Origin: CALKKN01 sp050118555
GTDB lineage: Bacteria > Pseudomonadota > Gammaproteobacteria > Xanthomonadales > SZUA-36
Direction of reading: 5' to 3'
Assembly (NCBI GenBank): GCA_050118555.1
Contig: JASFKQ010000128.1
Location: forward strand, 1 to 10,535
Length of the DNA: 10,535 nucleotides
The position numbers and the translations under genes are program-made. Numbering within the stretch: position 1 is the first letter of the stretch; every line of letters starts with the position of its first letter. Shown here piece after piece: positions 6,428 through 10,535 of this stretch. The notes under the pieces are model-generated. The model worked only from the letters and a program-made list of their open reading frames with translations. It did no database searches and had not been told where the DNA came from.

Positions 6428-7066
6428 ATGAACAAGGCTGCCGCGAAGGACACGCCCAGGAAACGGACCGCTTCCAAAAGGGAACGCCAGGAGCAACTGA
6501 TACTGGCCACCATCCGGTCTGTCGCCAGCAACGGGTTGTCCGACACGACCATGGCCACCGTGGCCAGGGAGGCGGGGCTCAGCCAGGGCATCATCAATCT
6601 GCATTTCCAGAGTAAGGACCGGCTGCTGGTCGAGACCCTGCAATATGTCGCCGAAGAGTACCGGACCGCCTGGGAAAAGGCGCTGAAAAGCGCGGGCGAT
6701 TCCACGGCTGAGAAGCTGGCGGCCCTGGTGGCCGTGGACTTCAGGCAGCCGGTATGCGACCGCAACAAGCTGGCGGTCTGGTTCGCCTTCTGGAGCGAAA
6801 GCAAGGCCCGGCCGACCTACCGCAAGATTTGCGCGATGCGCGACCTGGCCTACCGGAAAGAAATGGTCCTTCTGCTCGAGGCGCTCATCGCGGAGGGCCG
6901 CTACAAGGAACTGGATGCGGCCACCCTCGCGACCGGACTGTCGTCGATGACGGAGGGCCTCTGGCTGGATCTGTTGATCAGCCCGCGCTCGTTCAGCCGG
7001 GAACAGGCGCTCGACGTGTGCATGAATTACCTGTCATTGGCTTTTTACGATCATTTCGAGGCCTGA
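6428..7066 (+). CDS. TetR-family transcriptional regulator, BetI-like
   Basis: A 212-residue DNA-binding repressor. The N-terminal helix-turn-helix is at about 41-60 (TTMATVAREAGLSQGIINLHF), followed by QSKDRLL, which resembles the BetI helix-turn-helix and its KDxLL cap. The C-terminal ligand and dimer domain (about 80-205) includes VWFAFWSESKARPTYR, as seen in the BetI/TetR_C_6 group. A GTG three bases upstream is also in frame, but GGAG at 6419-6422 is only 2 nt from it and 5 nt from the ATG, so ATG 6428 is preferred. The gene is divergent from the catabolic set and is followed after 37 bp by the acyl-CoA dehydrogenase. It probably controls the divergon through the palindrome at 6307-6328, with the pathway substrate or an intermediate as inducer. 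Choline-responsive BetI itself is unlikely, because no betA or betB gene is present. Confidence 0.9.
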   Translation: MNKAAAKDTPRKRTASKRERQEQLILATIRSVASNGLSDTTMATVAREAGLSQGIINLHFQSKDRLLVETLQYVAEEYRTAWEKALKSAGDSTAEKLAALVAVDFRQPVCDRNKLAVWFAFWSESKARPTYRKICAMRDLAYRKEMVLLLEALIAEGRYKELDAATLATGLSSMTEGLWLDLLISPRSFSREQALDVCMNYLSLAFYDHFEA

Positions 7067-7103
7067 GGAGCACGCATGGCATGAAAGCGGGGAGAAGCGG
7101 AAC

Positions 7104-8270
7104 ATGAATCTGAACCTGGATCCGGCTGCGCTCGAGTGGCAGGCGAAGGCTCGCCGCTTCGCGGAGGATGAGCTGATCCCCTGGGAAGTCGAGGCGGAAA
7201 TGAACGGAGGGCGGCTGCCCGAGGAAGTCGCCCTGCGGCACAAGAAAATGGCCATGGGGCTGGGCTTCAGCTCGATGGACGTGCCCAAGCACCATGGTGG
7301 CCTGGCGCTGCGCAACGTGGACCAGGTTGCCGTGTGGGAGCAGTTGGGTCGCGTCACCAATGCCCTGTGCTGGTGCTTCTCCGAACCCCACCAGTGGATG
7401 TTCGAGGCCTGCAACGAGGAGCAGCTCGAGCGGTACGTGCTGCCGCTGATGCGGGGCGAGCGCAAGGAGTGCTACGCGATCACGGAGAGCGAGTCGGGCT
7501 CCGACGTCGTCATCGAGACGACCGCGCGGCGCGACGGCGACGGCTACCGGATCAACGGCGAAAAGTGGTTCGTCACCAGCGCCAACCTGGCCGACTTCCT
7601 GTTCCTCCAGGCTCAACTGGCCGATGGCCCGCACGCCGGCAGCGACGCCATGTTCTTTATCGACAAGGACACCCCCGGCATCGAGGAGCTGCGGGTTCCC
7701 CTGTTCAGTCACACCTTCGACCACCACCATCCGGAACTGCGCTTCACGGACGTTTTCGTGCCGGCGGAAAACCTCATAGGCGAGGAAGGCGGCGGCATGG
7801 CCTACACGCACAGCTGGTTCCGCAGAGAACGCCTGATGATCGCCGCCCGGGACTGCGGGGCCGCGGCGCGCCTGATCGAAGAGGCGACGGCCTGGGCGAA
7901 GCAGCGCAAGGTCAGCGGCGAGGTGCTGATCGACAAGCAACTGGTCCAGGCGATGCTGGCCGACTGCGTCACGGACTGGTGGGCGGCGCGACTCATCACC
8001 TACGAGGCGGCCGAAGCGCATGATCGCGGGGAAAACGTCAAGGCGCTGCACGCACGGTGCTCCGTGGCCAAGCTTTTCGCTTCCGAGGCCGCTTCGCGCA
8101 TTGCCGACCGCGCTGTGCAGATTTTCGGCGGCCGCGGCTACATGCGCGAGAACTGCGCCGAACGGTTCAGCCGGGAGATCCGCGTGGACCGCATCTGGGA
8201 AGGCGCCAGCGAGGTGCAGCGATTAATCATCGCGCGGGCGCTGGCCAAGCGCGGCCTGGAAGGCATGTAA
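7104..8270 (+). CDS. acyl-CoA dehydrogenase family protein
   Basis: A 388-residue flavoenzyme of typical length that inserts a C2-C3 double bond into an acyl-CoA and passes electrons to electron-transfer flavoprotein. Three domains are visible: N-terminal helical (about 5-120), a middle beta domain with YAITESESGSD (124-134) and WFVTSA (155-160), and a C-terminal helical domain with VQIFGGRGYMREN (338-350). E366 in RIWEGASEVQR sits at the usual catalytic-base position. The start is preceded by GGGGAG with 9-nt spacing. It follows the regulator by 37 bp and its stop directly abuts the start of the first binding protein, so it is co-transcribed with the transporter genes. The acyl chain is unknown. 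In this setting a short, amine-derived acyl-CoA is likelier than a fatty acid. Some family members act on other substrates, for example nitroalkanes, so the CoA ester is not certain. Confidence 0.92.
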   Translation: MNLNLDPAALEWQAKARRFAEDELIPWEVEAEMNGGRLPEEVALRHKKMAMGLGFSSMDVPKHHGGLALRNVDQVAVWEQLGRVTNALCWCFSEPHQWMFEACNEEQLERYVLPLMRGERKECYAITESESGSDVVIETTARRDGDGYRINGEKWFVTSANLADFLFLQAQLADGPHAGSDAMFFIDKDTPGIEELRVPLFSHTFDHHHPELRFTDVFVPAENLIGEEGGGMAYTHSWFRRERLMIAARDCGAAARLIEEATAWAKQRKVSGEVLIDKQLVQAMLADCVTDWWAARLITYEAAEAHDRGENVKALHARCSVAKLFASEAASRIADRAVQIFGGRGYMRENCAERFSREIRVDRIWEGASEVQRLIIARALAKRGLEGM

Positions 8271-9359
8271 TTGGCGGTCCGCCTGTTCACACTGATTGGC
8301 TGTCTCGTCCTCTGCGGCTGCGTCGTGGCCGACGAGGAAGACGTGCTCAACGTCTACAACTGGGCCGATTACATCGGCGAGACCACTCTGGCCGACTTCG
8401 AAAGGGAATTCGGCATCAAGGTGAACTACGACCTGTACGACACCACCGCGGTGGTCGAGGCGCGCTTGCTGACCGGGAACACAGGCTACGACGTGGTGTT
8501 GCAGGCCATGCGTTACGCCACCCGCCTCATAGAGGTCGGCGCCTTCCTGCCGCTGGACAAGAGCCGGTTGCCGCTATGGAAGAATCTCGATCCGTGGGTC
8601 CTGGGGAAGATGGCGGATTACGATCCGGGCAACCGCTACGCCGCGCCGTACATGTGGGGAACGACGGGCTTCGCGTACAACGTGGACATGGTGCTGGAGC
8701 GGATGCCCGACGCCCCGCTCGACAGCGCGGCGCTGGTTCTGGACCCCGCCAACGCCGCGCGATTCGCGGATTGCGGCATTTCATTGCTGGACGAATCAAC
8801 CACGGTGATCCCGATCGTGATGATGTACCTGGGTTATCCCGCCCAGAGCATCGACCCGGATCAACTGGCCGAGGCGGAGGCCGTGCTGAAGTCGGTCCGG
8901 CCCTACATCCGCTATTTCAGTTCGGCCAAGCTGATCAACGATCTTCCAAACGGTGAGATCTGCATCGCGATGTCCTGGTCCGGGGATTACGCGCAGGCCC
9001 AGGCCAGGGCCGACGAGGTGGGCATCGACGTCAATCTGGCCTACATGGTGCCCCGCGAGGGCACGACACTGTTCCTCGACAACTGGCTGATTCCGGCCGA
9101 CGCCCCGCATCCGGACAATGCGCACCTGTTCCTCAACTACCTGATGCGCCCGGACGTAATCGCGTCGTGCAGCAACCTGTTGCGCTATGCCAACGCAAAC
9201 CTCGCTTCGCTGCCTTACCTCGACCCGTCCCTCAGGAACGACCCGGCGGCCTACCCCAGCATGGAGGCCCGCTCGAACTGGGAGGCGGGCAAGGTCTACG
9301 CACCCAAGCTGGAACGCCGGCGCACGCGGGTCTGGTCCCGCGTGAAGACCGGGTTATGA
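8271..9359 (+). CDS. PotF-type polyamine ABC transporter substrate-binding protein (copy 1)
   Basis: A 362-residue periplasmic binding protein closely resembling E. coli PotF across its length: YNWADY (29-34), PYMWGTTGFAYNVD (126-139), RPYIRYFSS (210-218), SWSGD (235-239), YANAN (306-310) and a C-terminal TRVWSRVKTG. The start is TTG at 8271, directly after the acyl-CoA dehydrogenase stop, with GGAAGG 7 nt upstream; no other start preserves the signal peptide. Residues 1-20 are a Sec signal peptide with probable cleavage VVA|DEE. LCGC (14-17) only loosely resembles a lipobox. Ligand-site residues recalled from PotF: W31, D33, W236, D239, D270 and Y306 are kept, F268 matches PotF F276, but the E185 equivalent is T178 and the S87 equivalent is R81. 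It probably binds a polyamine or related amine, with altered specificity. Confidence 0.92.
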   Translation: MAVRLFTLIGCLVLCGCVVADEEDVLNVYNWADYIGETTLADFEREFGIKVNYDLYDTTAVVEARLLTGNTGYDVVLQAMRYATRLIEVGAFLPLDKSRLPLWKNLDPWVLGKMADYDPGNRYAAPYMWGTTGFAYNVDMVLERMPDAPLDSAALVLDPANAARFADCGISLLDESTTVIPIVMMYLGYPAQSIDPDQLAEAEAVLKSVRPYIRYFSSAKLINDLPNGEICIAMSWSGDYAQAQARADEVGIDVNLAYMVPREGTTLFLDNWLIPADAPHPDNAHLFLNYLMRPDVIASCSNLLRYANANLASLPYLDPSLRNDPAAYPSMEARSNWEAGKVYAPKLERRRTRVWSRVKTGL

Positions 9360-9366
9360 TGCGGCC

Positions 9367-10455
9367 ATGAGAGTCCCGGTCACAGCAATACTCCTGTTGG
9401 CGCTGAGCGCCGCCCCCGCGTTTGCGGATGAAGAAGCGGTGCTGAATATCTACAACTGGGCCGATTACATCGGCGACGACACCATCCGGAATTTCGAGCG
9501 CGAATACGGTATCCACGTGAATTACGACCTGTACGATTCTACGGAGGTCGTCGAAGCCAAGCTACTGTCCGGCCACACCGGCTATGACATCGTGTTTCAT
9601 AGCTACCGATACTCGTCGCGCCTGATACCCGTCGGCGTGTACCAGGCCCTGGACAGGAGCCGGCTGACGCTCTGGGACAACCTCGATCCCTGGGTGCTCG
9701 AAATGGCCGCGCGCTACGATCCGGACAATGCGTATGGCATCCCCTACATGTGGGGAACCACCGGCTTCGCGTACAACGTCGACATGATCCGGGAACGGAT
9801 GCCCGACGCACCGGTGGACAGCGCCGCCATGCTGTTCGACCCGGAGATAGCCTCCCGATTCGCGGACTGCGGCATCTCGCTGCTGGAGGAGCCTACCGAT
9901 GTGATTCCGATGGCCCTGCTGTATCTCGGCCTCGATCCCAACAGCCTTGCCCCGCAGGACCTGGCCGCGGTTGAATCGCTGCTGAAAAAGGTCCGTCCAT
10001 ACATTCGGTATTTCAGCTCGACGAAGATGCTCAACGACCTCCCGAACAAGGAAGTCTGCATCGCGATGAGCTGGTCGGGCGACTATGCACAGGCCATGCA
10101 CCGGGCCCGGGAAGTCGGCTCAAACATAAACCTCGCCTACTCCATGCCCAAAGAGGGCGTCATGCTCTGGTTCGACGGCATGTTCATCCCCGCCAGCGCC
10201 GAACACGTCGACAATGCCTACCTGTTCCTCAACTACCTGCTGCGGCCGGACGTGATCGCCGATTGTACAAATGCGCTGTACTACGCCAACGCGAACCGGG
10301 CCTCGCTGCCGCTGGTGGCGCCCGATGTCCGCAATGACCCGGCCGTGTATCCGCCGGAGGCGGAGCGCAGCCGCTTCAGGGTCGGGCTGGTCTTCGACCC
10401 CAAGCAGGAACGCCTGCGTACGCGTACCTGGTCACGGATCAAAACGGGACTCTAG
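9367..10455 (+). CDS. PotF-type polyamine ABC transporter substrate-binding protein (copy 2)
   Basis: A 362-residue periplasmic protein that aligns with copy 1 without gaps from residue 21 to the end, at roughly 60% identity by eye. It is a tandem duplicate that has diverged. The signal peptide is clear (residues 1-20, cleavage AFA|DEE). Shared motifs have identical numbering: YNWADY (29-34), SWSGD (235-239), YANAN (306-310). Pocket differences from copy 1 are W268 in place of F268 and D178 in place of T178; R81 is common to both. Trp at 268 is the residue found in spermidine-preferring PotD and SpuE, so the two copies may differ in ligand length. That reading is inference from recalled family data. 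It starts 7 bp after the copy 1 stop without a strong Shine-Dalgarno sequence, which suggests translational coupling, and it precedes the putative ATPase by 3 bp. Confidence 0.93.
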   Translation: MRVPVTAILLLALSAAPAFADEEAVLNIYNWADYIGDDTIRNFEREYGIHVNYDLYDSTEVVEAKLLSGHTGYDIVFHSYRYSSRLIPVGVYQALDRSRLTLWDNLDPWVLEMAARYDPDNAYGIPYMWGTTGFAYNVDMIRERMPDAPVDSAAMLFDPEIASRFADCGISLLEEPTDVIPMALLYLGLDPNSLAPQDLAAVESLLKKVRPYIRYFSSTKMLNDLPNKEVCIAMSWSGDYAQAMHRAREVGSNINLAYSMPKEGVMLWFDGMFIPASAEHVDNAYLFLNYLLRPDVIADCTNALYYANANRASLPLVAPDVRNDPAVYPPEAERSRFRVGLVFDPKQERLRTRTWSRIKTGL

Positions 10456-10458
10456 AAC

Positions 10459-10535
10459 ATGAGTGAAACACCGGACACCGAATCCAGCACCCCGGGCGCT
10501 TCCGCGACGCCCTGGCTCGATACCGGCGCGAAGCC
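10459..10535 (+). CDS. probable polyamine ABC transporter ATP-binding protein (5' fragment)
   Basis: ATG at 10459 opens a frame that stays open to the window edge (25 complete codons). It begins MSETPDTESSTPGASATPWL and continues DTGAK. No Walker motif is reached. A polar N-terminal extension with PWLDTGAKP just ahead of the ATPase core is common in PotA/PotG-type proteins of polyamine transporters. The gene starts 3 bp after the copy 2 binding-protein stop, in the usual PotF-G-H-I order. The identification therefore rests on context plus a short N-terminal resemblance. The permease genes would be expected just beyond the window. Confidence 0.6.
   Translation, partial: MSETPDTESSTPGASATPWLDTGAK

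Noticed and set aside
6428..7066. Calling the regulator betI
   Set aside because: It is BetI-like in sequence, but no choline-to-betaine genes are nearby, so the ligand is probably different.
7081..7107. Eight-codon frame (ATG 7081 to TGA 7105-7107) whose stop overlaps the acyl-CoA dehydrogenase start
   Set aside because: Such short frames arise easily by chance, and the dehydrogenase has its own GGGGAG site, so no leader peptide role can be supported.

Overview
The window is GC-rich, tightly packed proteobacterial DNA. The marks of this are Gram-negative periplasmic binding proteins with Sec signal peptides, sigma70-like promoter boxes and short intergenic gaps. I cannot place it more precisely than Alpha- or Gammaproteobacteria. 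It looks like a catabolic locus rather than core housekeeping DNA. No mobile element, tRNA, rRNA or CRISPR array was seen.

Layout. The locus is a divergon centred on the 6242-6427 intergenic region. Leftward (minus strand) runs a four-gene set: a class III (glutamate-1-semialdehyde-aminomutase-like) PLP aminotransferase (6241-4895), a PYROXD2/phytoene-desaturase-like FAD oxidoreductase (4863-3244), a second FAD oxidoreductase of the same family (3082-1526), and a stand-alone GcvT-like folate-dependent aminomethyltransferase/demethylase (1506-301). After a 219-bp gap holding a perfect 30-bp inverted repeat, the window ends in the first 27 codons of a minus-strand CoA-binding protein, probably an NDP-forming acyl-CoA synthetase (81-1). 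Rightward (plus strand) run a BetI-like TetR repressor (6428-7066), an acyl-CoA dehydrogenase (7104-8270), two tandem PotF-type polyamine-binding proteins (8271-9359 and 9367-10455), and the first codons of what is probably the ABC-transporter ATPase (10459 onward).

Control. A perfect 9-4-9 palindrome (6307-6328) lies in the divergent region and overlaps the -35 box of a good sigma70-like promoter for the regulator. It is the likely operator. A terminator-shaped hairpin with a T run (6366-6396) sits in the leader of the regulator gene.

How the genes may work together (inference). An amine-containing, possibly N-methylated and possibly carboxylated compound is imported by a PotFGHI-type ABC system. 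It is deaminated or transaminated, oxidised by two flavoproteins and demethylated onto tetrahydrofolate by the GcvT-like enzyme. The carbon skeleton may then be activated to a CoA thioester and oxidised by the acyl-CoA dehydrogenase. The substrate cannot be read from the sequence. The binding-protein pockets differ from classic PotF at several ligand-contact positions, so plain putrescine should not be assumed. This pathway is the best candidate in the window for an undescribed system.
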